Shown here: positions 1 through 12,240 of the stretch, in pieces
Numbering within the stretch: the stretch's first letter is position 1
Layout: every line of letters starts with the position of its first letter
Assembly: GCA_944474755.1 (NCBI GenBank)
Contig: OX104115.1
Span: forward strand, 67,308,993 to 67,372,992
Length of the DNA: 64,000 nt
Reading direction: 5' to 3'
Source of the DNA: Limnoperna fortunei
Lineage: Eukaryota; Mollusca; Bivalvia; Mytilida; Modiolidae
Position numbers and translations under genes: made by a program
Notes under the pieces: model-generated
Told to the model about the DNA's origin: nothing
The model's database searches: none
The model's input: only the letters and a program-made list of their open reading frames with translations

Positions 1-149
1 AATAACAATGTGTACTTTATTCCTATACTCTAAAACATTTCTATATAGACATCCTCATTCTCTCTCTATCTCTCTCTCTCGATCTCTCGACATTATAAAT
101 ACTGGTATTCGATGGTATCCTGACATTGGCCAGAAAATACAGATATAAT

Positions 150-260
150 TGACATAGAGGTTGTAAGTTCGAGCCTGCCAGCCTACCGTCGAGACAGATG
201 TGCTCGATTCCATCTTTAATTTACACCGGGTATTAAAGCTTTCTCATCCAAAAAAAAAAC
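150..260 (+). repeat. Possible tRNA-derived SINE fragment
   Basis: Has a B-box-like GTAAGTTCGAGCC at about 168-180 and ends in an A-run near 250-258. No clear A box is visible, so it is a truncated or degenerate copy at best. Confidence 0.35.
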
Positions 261-3200
261 TGGACGCCATCATAGTGCATGAAAAATGGCGGAAAGTGTC
301 GTTAACAAACAGACAAACAACAATTTTTCACACTGGTTTTCTGTAGATAGCTATTGTTAATTATTTTAACTTTTGTCTTTCTTCAGTTTTTATCCAATAC
401 AATTCTAATGAAACAAGGAACTTTGTATTAATAGTCGGGTTCAAAGGGTCATGAATGCCGTCGAGTACCTATACAAAAGTAATGTGACTGTTTTGTTTTC
501 TTATGGCTGGCCGCTGCAGTTTCCTTGTAAAGAAATATCATCGTTGAAAAAATCCACTTTATGAACCATTAAATGTACTTTTCCATCCCATACTGGTGCT
601 TAATGAAAAGTGTCTCGCGTATTTACATATAAAGTGAGTATTTAATGAAGTTGTTTTTGTCAAAATAATCGTGTATTAATCAGTCAATATTTAAAATAAT
701 TATAACATTTATTTTACATACAATTTTCATTCGAATTTAAAGATCTTTAAAAATAAAGACTTGGATTGGAAGTGCGTCGTAATCCGCTTAATAATACAGG
801 CACGTCCCGTGGCCGGTATTGATTCAGAATTTATTTGATTTTACTCAAATCTTCGGACTTACTGGCGACTAAATGGACTGGACAGAGAAACTGAAATATT
901 AAAATTATTTACTTAAATACAAATTACATCTGACATGTTTTAAGATTTTATTTTTAAGCATTCAGGATTGTAGAATTTTCAGATTTAAAGATCGAAATCT
1001 GAAGTGACCAAGTCTTAACCTAGCCTAAAGCAAATATGACAGCGTCAACTCTGTAAATATCTAAGTCTCGTTTTATTATAAAATTTCCTTCAATTGATTT
1101 ACACAAATACTACAAATATTAAACTAATATTTTTGGAAAGTGAAGATCTTGACACCATCGAGAGATCTGACGACATCAAAGAGATGTTGAAATGTAATTT
1201 TTGATAATGCTCTTCAAATCTATCGGTATGCAACTGTACTTTTGTCGGACTAGACTAAATGACTTATATCGCCGCTTTCAGAAATGTTACCATTGTATGT
1301 ATATCAAAAGCCCGAAAACCCTCTGCAGTCCAACGCATTTCATAATTCCTAAGGGATTGTTCCATACTCGCATCCGAAAGTCTACGTTAGACGGCAGAGG
1401 ATTCTCGAACTACTATATTGACAAATACTTTTGTGGTCTGTGGCCCTCAGGGTACGAAATGGACATCATACCCTACACACTGAGTAACTTGGAACCTAGA
1501 TCCGGGCAGATTGTCTTTAGTTTTACTGTCAAGTGCACTGTTTTGTCATCGACAGAAGTCGCAAAATGGTTGTGCTGATGTTCTATTACGGCTACAGTGA
1601 ATGATGATGATACGAGTTAGTTTCCCTATAAAATGATCATATCCCGACTTTCGGAACTAACGTGTCAGATCCATAGTGGCCATCTAATTCACGACAGAGT
1701 TTAACTACCTTAAAAAATTATGGGCTGCTGTGAACAACAGAACAAAAAAAATGTAATCTTGTGAATCGAACACACCTATTAACTGTGCAGAAAGTGCTTT
1801 TTCATAATTCTTTAAACAATGAATTGTAAATTTCTGTGTGTTGAATGTGTTTTTCAAAATTATATATATTTGAAAAAAAATCTTGTTAAGAATAAATCAT
1901 TTTTCACATTTTAATAACAGGTGTTTTGAGTTAGAGTGTCAGATCATCTATTTATTAGTCTTTAAGCGATTTGTACGCACATATGAATCTATTTTATGAT
2001 TGTTAAAAAGATATAATTGAATAAAATTTAATTAAACGCCAGTAGAAAGTTTTATCGTTTTGTCCTGTTCGAAACTTTCCAGCAGATATGTATCTTCTTA
2101 TCTACAAAAGACGTATTGACAACGACCATTTTTTACCTGTAGTTTTCGACTATGATGAATGAGCGATGCGGGCTACTTTTTTACCACTTTCCAATAACTT
2201 CATTTAATAATAACGTATGAAAATTTAATATCACAAAAACTACCATTTATTGTAGTAATAGCGTGGATTAGAAAATAAATAAGTAGATGCTACAAACAAG
2301 AGTGTTATTTGAATTTTGATATAGTTTTGGGTGTACACACCAACATGACCGAACCTAAATCAAAATAATAGGATATTTTCTATGCATATAATGATAATTT
2401 AACAGAATTATTTTCATAAACTTGTCTCCGGTATAATTTATTTCAAAAGATCGCCTTCATTGGAGCGTAACTGAATAACTTCAACTGAACTAATTTTAGG
2501 GGAATTTCACGTACATACAGATAAAAAAAAAGATAGTTTACATTAATTTAAACAACTTTAGTTTAAAATTCGAAAGAAGTCACAGAAGAACACAAAATAA
2601 TGTTTATCACCTACGAATAAAAACATAAATCATTTCATTTTTGACAAAACAAAATATTATTGAATTGTGTAAAATAAAAACAGCACACACGAAATACATT
2701 TCCGAATGAGGCCAGTTTAACACATACTAACACAAAGTTATGTATAAAGTACTTATGGACGTAATATTTTTTTTACTTTAATTTCTGTTAAACGTATTTA
2801 AAATTACAGCAAAAAGAACCATTGAGTTTTAATTATTGCATGGACAGTCTATACTTATTTGGTCTTGGATGGGATTTAGAGGCTAAAAACAAATACTTAT
2901 ATTTCGATCAAGGTTTCCGACAAAATTTTAATTCACACTTTAACAAACAAATAATAAGCTATAAAGACCGTTCTTTTCAAATTGAAGATTGTCCAGAAAT
3001 CCTTGTACACGCTTTTTTCAACATGTTTAATTGAATAAATATTTATACTGATTAACGATTGGTGTAGTTAACGTCTTTCGATGGGGTCTTAATTAACACG
3101 TTGACATTATTATATTTACGATAGATTTAAAGGGACTTAACTTTATAAATAAGGAATTGGGGTGTGAAGTATTTGACGGGTTTTTAAATAGAAAATAAAC

Positions 3201-4169
3201 ATATTCTGTTATAGATAAATAACATGCTTCGTGTAATTTTGATTTGGGTAAATTATTTACACATTAGATTTTTAAAGAGATAGTAATAACTATAAATTCT
3301 GAGTCTTTGAACAATTTAAATTAAGTGTATTTTTCTTAATTTAATCTAACAAGCCGAGATGTAACAAAACATTAGTACGATACGCTGATGTATTTAAGTT
3401 AATAGAATTTTAACAAAAAAAATGTTTTGTTTTTTTATTTCCCCTAAGAGACCGTCCTAAAATTGTCATTATAAAACAAAGACAAAAATGGGAGAATCGA
3501 AGTTAAGAATGCATTCGAGAAAATATATGAGAAGTGTCATTTGTAATTCTTTTTTCTTTCCATGCATATTCTAAATTTCTCAGTCAGTTGAGCGACACTT
3601 CATAACAGGTTTCCGATCTATGAGCAGGACGTGATTGTTAGAATAGATAAACCTTTTCACTTAATTCTTATTTTTTGATGCTAAGTAATTTCTGCACAGG
3701 AAGGATGAAATGTTCGTTGATTTACAAAAATAAATAATCGATAAAAATTGTTTAATGCTCCCAAATGTAACCAATAACGCCACATAGCGTCCCGGTGCAC
3801 GCTACATAAAGCGTACCGGTGCAATTTAGTATAATAGTCACAGTTAATATACTTCTGAAGATATGCACACTGGTTTGACCCAGAGATTATTAAATTCTAG
3901 AAACCTTCTCCGATTTCAAATATTACTTATTCTATGTTCTTTAGATTTTATGGCCTTCATTCACACGGTGGAAAACCAGTAATTAGTCGCTCCAATTACA
4001 CAAGGACTGAATTATTTATGGGTTTGGGGTATATATATAAAACATATATTCGAAGTAGATGTACATGATCAATATGAAGATGTTTCAGTAAATTTTCAGA
4101 GAGTCAAGAACATGCGTCTAAAGCTGATATTGTTCCTAACATTTAAAATGGCTAATTTGTGCATTACTA

Positions 4170-4235
4170 AAGGCAGTCCGAGAATCGTCTGCCGTCCGGC
4201 GACTTTTTAGACTTTAATGGGAGCGTCAAAGACTA
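4170..4235. repeat. Dispersed palindromic repeat, copy A
   Basis: AGTCCGAGAATCGTCTGCCG and TTTTTAGACTTTAATGGGAG are shared with 59319-59480. A fragment (GACGGCAGAGGATTCTCG) also lies near 1391-1408. Confidence 0.55.
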
Positions 4236-5400
4236 AGAAAGCGTTCTTCGGACTGTACTTAAGGGTGGTTCTTTTCTTTAAAAAAAACGACGTATTAAGT
4301 TACGTTGTTTGAAAAAAAATTCCCTTTATTATGAGTTTGCCAATTGCTTATAAGACAGTGAGGATATGAATATAACCGGAATGCTTGATAATTAACCAGA
4401 GGAAATTTTTTATTAATGATTATGAAAATGAAATACATAATAATAAATAATGAAGTTTTATCTTAGGAAGTCATACCCAACCCGAAACCCATCAACCCAA
4501 CTGAATGATCCTTTGTACCAACTGCCTTAAGTATGGATGACGCCACCGAACCCATACTCTGTATCGCACTCTAAAGAATCGTTTGCTAAATTGTTAACGA
4601 CAGGAAAAGACTTTTGATACAGACAACGCAAAAACAAACTAGCAAAATTTAACAAACAATTTTAAGTAGCATATAGTAAACTTCCGATTGAAACGTGATC
4701 GATTGGCTATATATTCGCAACAAAATGATGTACAAAATTATTTATTTGTGTCAGTTCGAGGTTTCCGACGTCTGGACATTAAAGATATTCGCAATTAATG
4801 AAAGTGTGACAAATTTCCTCCTCCTCTAATCAAAACAACTTACTTAGTGTGGTACAGGGGTGGATATAAATATCAAACCTTGATAATATTTGTAATTGCG
4901 TTAATTACAGAAATACAGAAAAAGAGGATTTCTATTAATTTTTTGATTTATCTATCTATCTACCTGAAATTTCTTTTGTTTTGCAGCTATATTTGTATAA
5001 TTCTTAAAATAATTACCCTAACTTCACCCCAATATTAGACAATCGGCGTTATCTGTTATGAAAATGCGCGTTTTGTGGTAACGAAATCCGCCTTTCATCC
5101 TGTTTCATACATCACAAAAATATTTATAAACACTTCAGACAATTGTCATTAAAATGTTAATTGCGTACATAGAGATAAGTAGCGGATATTGAAGAATTTC
5201 CTGCAAAAAAGTGCAACAAATTTTACGCAAATAACATGCAAGTTAATTTTTTTAAGAAAACAATTTTATGCACTTGCAACGAATTCATTTTTAAAAAAAA
5301 TCATATTTCTAAATATAATTGATCTTGAAATCGGACATTATAACTTAAAATAGATACAAATTAATGACGCAAATCAAATATGCTGAGAAAAAATCCTAAA

Positions 5401-5482
5401 TACGATATACCAGCTCCGGATATATAAATACGATATACCAGCTCCAGATATATAAATACGATATACCAGCTCCAGATATATA
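5401..5482 (+). repeat. 28-bp tandem repeat, three units
   Basis: TACGATATACCAGCTCC(G/A)GATATATAAA starts at 5401, 5429 and 5457. Confidence 0.9.
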
Positions 5483-6341
5483 TGAATTTATATTTCTCTG
5501 CTAGATCTAATGAAGGTCTTCAGTAATATGTATTCAAGTTCATATAGCGCATTTAATTTTATTTATACTATTAACAGTGTATAAATATTAAAAGTTGTTC
5601 TCACGCCGAATTTACAAATACATCCCATACATTCTTCATCTGTGTCCAGAAATGTCTAAACTAAAATTGTATTGTTGTTTACAATTAAAACCATTGTTTA
5701 CAATTCGGATTGAATCCTAACATTATGTCAAAGTTTGGTCGTGCTACAATCAAATAAATACATCATTTTTGTTGTCCCCAAGATAACAAATAGAGGATCA
5801 GAAGATAGACAGTAATATTAAAGAATTGTTATCTATTAAATTAGGAAGTTTTTCTGTCTCTAAATGTAGAATTAAATATTTAGTCGGTTGTTTATCGCTT
5901 TCCTTCAAATCCTATATTCAAATAAATCCGTTTCTAAGTTATTTGATGATAAACCTTTTTACAGTTTTTGTTTCGTTTTTCATTTAGAATAAATGTTTTT
6001 ATATGTAATAAAGTAAATTTAAATATCATTTTCAATAAAAATTGTGTAAAATTTGTTCAACAAATGTCATTTTTACGCTTAACTGCAATATTTGCACAAG
6101 ACATCGATCTCCAGGTAGTGGGCGTTTTTATTGATGTCAATCATTATCTCCTTTTATCTGATTGGCTGTTCAAATCCAAGTAATTAGAATCCCAGCCTAT
6201 TATTGCCTGCTGTAACATTATGAAAGATAAAACGCCAGGCCCAAAACATATCTACAAATGTATTTATCTTTCTGTTAAAAACATTTAACTTTTAACTTTA
6301 TTTGAGTGTGCAGTTGCGACAATAGTCAGAGCATTTCTAAA

Positions 6342-6832
6342 ATGGATCTTGTCCACAAAGTCGAGCATCTTAGATCACCACCACAAGCTCATTCCAGTTC
6401 AGGAAATACCCCCGGGACAATCAGCTTAGCCCACGGGACGATGTTGCCAGCACTTAATCTCAACACCAGCCTGATGAACAAAATTCATAAAACGACATCT
6501 TACAGTTCTCCTCCGCCGGTAGCGAACAACCCCGACAATAATGTGTGCAAACTTATCGATTACCGTGGGGCCAAGATTGCCGCCTTTGTTGTGGAGGGTC
6601 GGGAACTCATCTGCCTTCCTCAGGCTTTCGAACTTTTCCTAAAGCATCTCGTTGGAGGACTTCATACAGTATATACAAAACTTAAAAGACTAGACATTAC
6701 TCCAGTAGTTTGTAACGTAGAACAAGTGAGGATTCTCCGGGGGTTGGGAGCAATCCAGCCAGGTGTCAACAGATGCAAGCTTATTTCATGCAAAGAGTTC
6801 GATGTTTTATATGAAGACTGTACTAATTCTAG
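6342..6832 (+). CDS. dach: Dachshund, coding exon 1 (DACH-box N / Ski-Sno-Dac domain)
   Basis: First coding exon of the transcriptional co-regulator dachshund, a nuclear protein of the retinal-determination network that works with Eya and Six/So in eye, limb and neural development. The start is the ATG at 6342: it has A at -3 and G at +4, and the frame upstream of it has no better ATG. The exon encodes 163 residues plus two bases. Residues 1-66 are a Ser/Pro-rich leader that is short compared with insect and vertebrate proteins. Residues 68-160 are the complete DACH-box N, with hallmark stretches CKLIDYRGAKIAAFVVEGRE, ICLPQAFELFLKHLVGGLHT, LKRLDI and ILRGLGAIQPGVNRCKLIS. The donor is AG|GTAAGT at 6833. 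Known from the family: this domain adopts a winged-helix-like Ski/Sno fold that contacts DNA and partner proteins. Recognition is very secure; only the 5' end is open, because a spliced upstream exon could add sequence. Confidence 0.96.
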
Positions 6833-9289
6833 GTAAGTGACAGTTATATAGGTATTTCTGACTATTTAAAATCTCACCTGTAATTTATCTGTTATTTAAT
6901 TCAAATGCAGTGCATACCCAGTAACATTTGTGTTACTTTTTATTGTTTATTATTTCTTCTGTTTTAAATGTGCTAATTTCTCCGACATCCTAAAATTTAA
7001 ATAGGAAAGATAATAATCGATAATCAATGATTATTTTATATACAGATCGATACTCTTGAATTAAAACCATAAATATACATTTTCCAACAAATCGCAGAAC
7101 AATGAGTGAAATGCATTCAATGTAGTGACTTAACCGATACGGGGTGTTTAATGTAAACAAACAACTTACCAAAGTCAATACAAATATGACAAAATAATTG
7201 GGAAGGAAACAAACTGTTTTGACTAACGTGTGGCTTATCGATAATAAAACATTGATCTTTGTTGTTTTAAACCCAGATTAAACAAATGAAATATGTTAGC
7301 CGCATGGGAAAACAAAGAAATCTTCATGTTCTATTAATTTTAAGGAAATCAAATGTGTTCATCATTGTTAAAAAATCGAGATCAGCATATTATGTTTGTG
7401 CTGTCATCTTGTTTAAATTTTTTTTATCAATTAATAGTTTATTTGTTAAATTTAGATAACACCACAGTTGTACCCTAAGATTTTATAATGATATCCAGCA
7501 GAGACTTCTTCTGTAGACAAACCAGTCATTGTTCGTTTTTATTAAATATCAAAAGAATATGACAATAATATTACAATAATCTGTTATTGATATCATATGA
7601 GCACATCCTTGTGAACTGCAGGTGGTAACTTCTGGAATAAGATGGGGGTCACTTTGACGGGAGGTGTCACTTTTATATCCCCCTTCAACAGGGAGTATTA
7701 TCAAAAGATTTCAGTGTCATATGTCAAATTATTTGTAATTAATACATTTTCGTGTAATTGGCAATAAATTGATATGAAAATATTTATTTCTAATTTACGA
7801 TAATTTTTATCAGTCAACTACAGAAAATTGATAGATTTCTTATCATCCATTGAATTCTTATCTATTATTAAATGTAGATAAGTAATAAATTCGTAAATAT
7901 ACTAATTTAAATGGAAAAACAACCACTTATGAGCGATAGCAATTCATAACAATTAGAAATAGCGAATTGCAAATTATTAATGTAAGTTTTTCTAAATGCT
8001 AATCCTTGGAACGCCATATATAATGACATCTAAGCTTCTTGATTTAAACACTTTTTTATTGCAGATTTCATCGATTGTCTTTAAAAAATCTAAGCATGGC
8101 ACTATTTGTCTAATTTTAGATTGTAAACCATTATAATTTGTCAATAAAATTGACATATCGACAATAAATTATTTACCAATAAATTTTGCAGTTGATTTGA
8201 AAACCATGTAGTATTTCGAACTTTAAACTATTGGAAAAAATCACTTTGTGTGACTTTCAAATATCGTTAGTGATTTTCTTTGCAATTGTAAATACCATTT
8301 GATAAGTCACAGACCGATTCGAATTGCATTAATACGGATAATTTACCTTTCTTGAAATTTTATACGGTTCATATGTCTTCAATATGTTTAAATTTTATTC
8401 TTGCCTTAACTTATTCAAATAAATTTATTGTAGATTTGAATTTTTCATCCGAATCTTTTATTTCCCCCTCCCATCTTACTTTCAAATTCTATGGGGTCAT
8501 AAATATTTAGTAGAAATAATTCATAAGCAAAAAATATTGGCACTGCATGTTATCTGAAAAACTACAGTTGTTATAGCGTATTAGCTGCGTGGCCCGAGTC
8601 ATACATAAATTAGCACGCCAGCTGTAAAAAAACTTATTCAAAAATAACTAAATAAAGAAAGAAAGAAATACATTTATTAAAAAAATGATCTTATTCAGCG
8701 AGGCAGATCTTCGTGAAAAAAATGTTTTAAGGTTTACGATTTTATTCTAAAATGTGGCTTCGAAGTGGTTGAAAGTCAATCCGATTCCAGCTCGTAAGAA
8801 TGTGATACATTACATGAAATTAATACCTTAGAAATGCTCCGACCTCTTTGTGACAAATCATACTATAATTTAAGATGCGTGGAAGGAGTGCTCGACATGC
8901 ACATCTTCACTTGGGAGTCACTATTAATACATACAATTTATACAGAAATGTTCTACCGATGCAGTATAAGCCAGTTAAAATAATGCTGGTATTGTGTCCT
9001 TTTGAATGATTTGTTTTTGAAATGTCCTTGATAGTTTTTATGTCGATAGAAATCGAAAGAGTTTGACAGGTGTACTCGATAGTTCAGTTCCTGTTCTCAA
9101 TTTGCGTAGATTCTTGTACATGTGACCCCATGAATAGCATGGATATTATTTTAAAAAAAAACGGGAAAAGATTTTTCTTTAAAAAAAGAAGAAAATGTTT
9201 CAAATGAACTGTCGAATATTCATTAATTCTAACATTACTTCTTGCTTTTTGTCTTATCAGCTGCGATTTATTTCTAACACCTTTATTTT

Positions 9290-9720
9290 ATCATAGAATG
9301 AGAATACTATTAAAGCACCAGGGCAATAAAACAGATTAAGAATCGCCTAAGTAATGAAACTTTATCATTATCAATAATTAGCCGTCAATACACCATATTT
9401 CTTCAATAATTCTTATCGCAAACGAATCACATTCACGCGTATTTCGTGCCAAATGGAAATTTTCATCTCCATAAATTAATGATGTGGTCCCGACCTCGTG
9501 ATACCACAATCATTTTCTAATATTTACTTCTACATATAACTGACAATTAAACAATTATCATTTCGTTACCATGACAACAGTTCTAATTAGCAGATTTCTC
9601 TTTTTGAAATAAAAAGATGTCTCATATATTACGTTTGCAGAACGTCAAAACCTTAACGTATCAGATTGGAAACAGTTTTATGGCGGTTTCTATTGAAAAT
9701 CCCACTTCGTTTTATCTTTT
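9290..9720. promoter_or_regulatory. Candidate regulatory block in dach intron 1
   Basis: Dense TAAT/ATTA homeodomain-type cores (AATAATTAGCCGTC, AAATTAATGATG, TTCTAATTAGCAG) are mixed with CpG words such as ATTCACGCGTATTTCG, and no repeats are evident. It is a weak call based on composition. Confidence 0.2.
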
Positions 9721-11999
9721 GAAATTAATTCCAGATAGTAGGTAATTTATAAGTATACTTTGGTTTGTAATGTCATTGCTATAATTTGTCTGGTAATCCC
9801 GGATAAAGATACCACCGTCAAACCATCATGTTCCCCGTGATAGGATGTCCGACTTCAAATGATTAAATTTATCTGTTTCTTTTGTCATTTAATATCTAAA
9901 TTTGTACCATAGCATTGGAATTGCATTGATTGTTATCAGTACTTTGATAACCGAGAGGTTTGGTATGATCTTTGATTTGAGACCCCCCAAGGATGGGAAA
10001 CTAACGTGGACAAGATAGAAGCTAGCATACTTGTCAAAATTGAAAAGTAATCATTCAAATTTACCCAATACTTCGGATTTGTCTAAATCCATTTTCCTTC
10101 TGTAATATTGACGGAAGATAAGATATATTAATTCAAATTGACATATCACAAATTTTGATTTGAAATTCAATTCAATAATGCGACTATTGATAGTTCGGTC
10201 ACGGGGCTCTTAAGGTTGGTTAAAACAAAAATTAAAAAACAAATTGTCACTTCTGGTATACTCCTAATTTGCCCCGATATTTAGATGCTCACTTATGACC
10301 GGAACTTAAATTAGATCAACGAACAAAAATACACATAACATACATGTATTTCGATACATACTTTGATTCTCTTGCGTCCTTCAGAACGTCAATTTTAATT
10401 ACATCTCGCGCGAAAAATGTTCGATTTTTTTACGATTTCGACAGATGGTCAATAATTCATGTCAAATAACTAATAATTGTCGAAGTTTCATAACCAAATG
10501 AACTTCGAACAGAATATTTTAAGTTTCGACTATTATACACAAACCGACGACATAGGATTCAAGACTTATTTGCGACAAGGTGCGTTCGACTCTTAACTTA
10601 AATAACCAGGATTGCAGGTTCTTTCGAAGAACTGTTGCTTCTTCGAACAAAACGGACTACACCCGTCGACGTGATGACATGGAAAATAGTTCAGTAGCTG
10701 TAATTTAAAACGTCTTTCGTGAAAATAATAATAAGAACTATTTATCGGTTTTATGTTTGAAAACATGGATATTTAAGCTATTAAAAGCAGAAATGTGTTT
10801 TATAGCAATAAATTACCAAAACACTATAATTCCTAAGCTAAATTGTTTGAATGAACCATTTCCAATCGCTCTTATTTCTCAGTTAAAATTATTTGTTCTG
10901 GATTTGGAGAAATAAACACTTGTTTGTAACTGTCTGTATCTGCTTTATCTTTTCAAACAGAAAATTAAAACCCACTCGAACCACTTCACAAAGCTAAAAA
11001 TGTCATTTGTTACAATTTTGTCACTGAGAAGATACTGTGAAAGATAATACTGAAAATGAACAATACAGAAAGCAGCATTTTCTGGTAGTGCAGGAAATGG
11101 GTAACTGCGGATTTGTTTTTATATTTCTACGATTGTTAAAAAATGTTCATACTTCGTTCTCCATAACTACCATTGTGGTCTTGGTAACAGATGAATATTT
11201 TGCCGAGTGTATAACAAAAATAATTTCATCTTTTTAAATTGAAAGAATTGTACTTAATCTACCACAAGGAAGCTATTTGAAAAGTCGACAAAAGGCTATA
11301 CGTATTTATTAGATGTAGATAAAATAATGTTTATCAGTTTAATTTGAAATAGTGACACATTTATTTCATATGCAACTAAAACCGTTTTATAATTTATCAC
11401 GACGCGTTTTCATTAATTCTTAAATTTGAATAACTGCAACCAATTTAGATTTGTAATAATTCAAAAAGAATATTAAGAAAATGCTTAGGTATCTATCCAA
11501 TGGGTAATTATCACTTATGATGGGGTGGTTTGTTCCGTGTGCTTTGCTAGGAAAAAATAATATTTTAATCTGGAAACTTCTAGTTAACAAAGTTAAGCGT
11601 CTCAAATACAAAAAATTCAAATCAGATAACGTAGAAATAATCTTATATTTACAATTTCTGTGTTTATTTTCACTGCATGTGAAAGAGAACATTGAGACAT
11701 AGAAGGCGGTGTGTAAGGTGCACTCGAATAGTCATATTGTTTGTTTGCATATTGTGTTTAATAATGCTTTAAACTTTCCCGTAAAATTCTTTGAAGGAAT
11801 TCCTTAAAATTTTTATTAGACATTTAAAAAGAGAATGTGTGTGTGACTACAGGAAAAGGGGAGAGGGAGGGGACAGAGATGACGTTTTTGATATATCAAT
11901 TTACAGAGTAGCGGTAAAACATCTATCAATAAAAGAACTAGAAGCTGATAATCATACCTTACGGTTGTCGTCTCGTACTTAATAGAGTTCAGGACTAAA

Positions 12000-12240
12000 C
12001 AACGGTTTTTGTTTGCTTGTACGTTTGAAAGAGGTTTTTTTTTTTACAACTTTCAGCAATTTCCGCTGTATTGTGAAATCCAAAATTTTGGTTGGAATCC
12101 CCGACTTTCGGCATGAAAACTTGTATCTATCTTAAGTTAAAGTCGAAGTCGAGCATACCTTACCCTAAAGCGGACTCAAACTCGCAGCCCCAGTGTTGAC
12201 GCTACAGTGATTATAAGTAGTTTGTTGACTACAACCGTAT
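12000..12240 (-). repeat. tRNA-derived SINE, minus orientation
   Basis: On the minus strand a B-box-like GCGAGTTTGAGTCCGC follows TGTCAACAC-like sequence shared with the other copies. The body contains GAAAGTCGGGGATT and GCTGAAAGTTGTA and ends in a T/A run. Confidence 0.5.

Larger units (their letters stand above)
1..6341. other. Upstream / 5' non-coding region of dach
   Basis: About 6.3 kb of AT-rich sequence before the first dach coding exon. I see no convincing gene in it. It starts with a CT-rich microsatellite (about 58-90). It also carries a SINE-like fragment near 150-260, a dispersed palindromic repeat at 4170-4235 with a relative near 1370-1415, and a 28-bp tandem triplet at 5401-5482. 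The dach promoter and 5' untranslated exon or exons should lie here or further left. A GATTGG (inverted CCAAT) at about 6158 and a pyrimidine-rich stretch ending in CAG at 6312 lie close to the start codon. The CAG could be a splice acceptor joining a non-coding first exon. Confidence 0.5.

Noticed and set aside
1201..1578. 125-codon open frame upstream of dach
   Set aside because: It overlaps a fragment of the dispersed GACGGCAGAGGATTCTCG repeat and shows no protein-like pattern.
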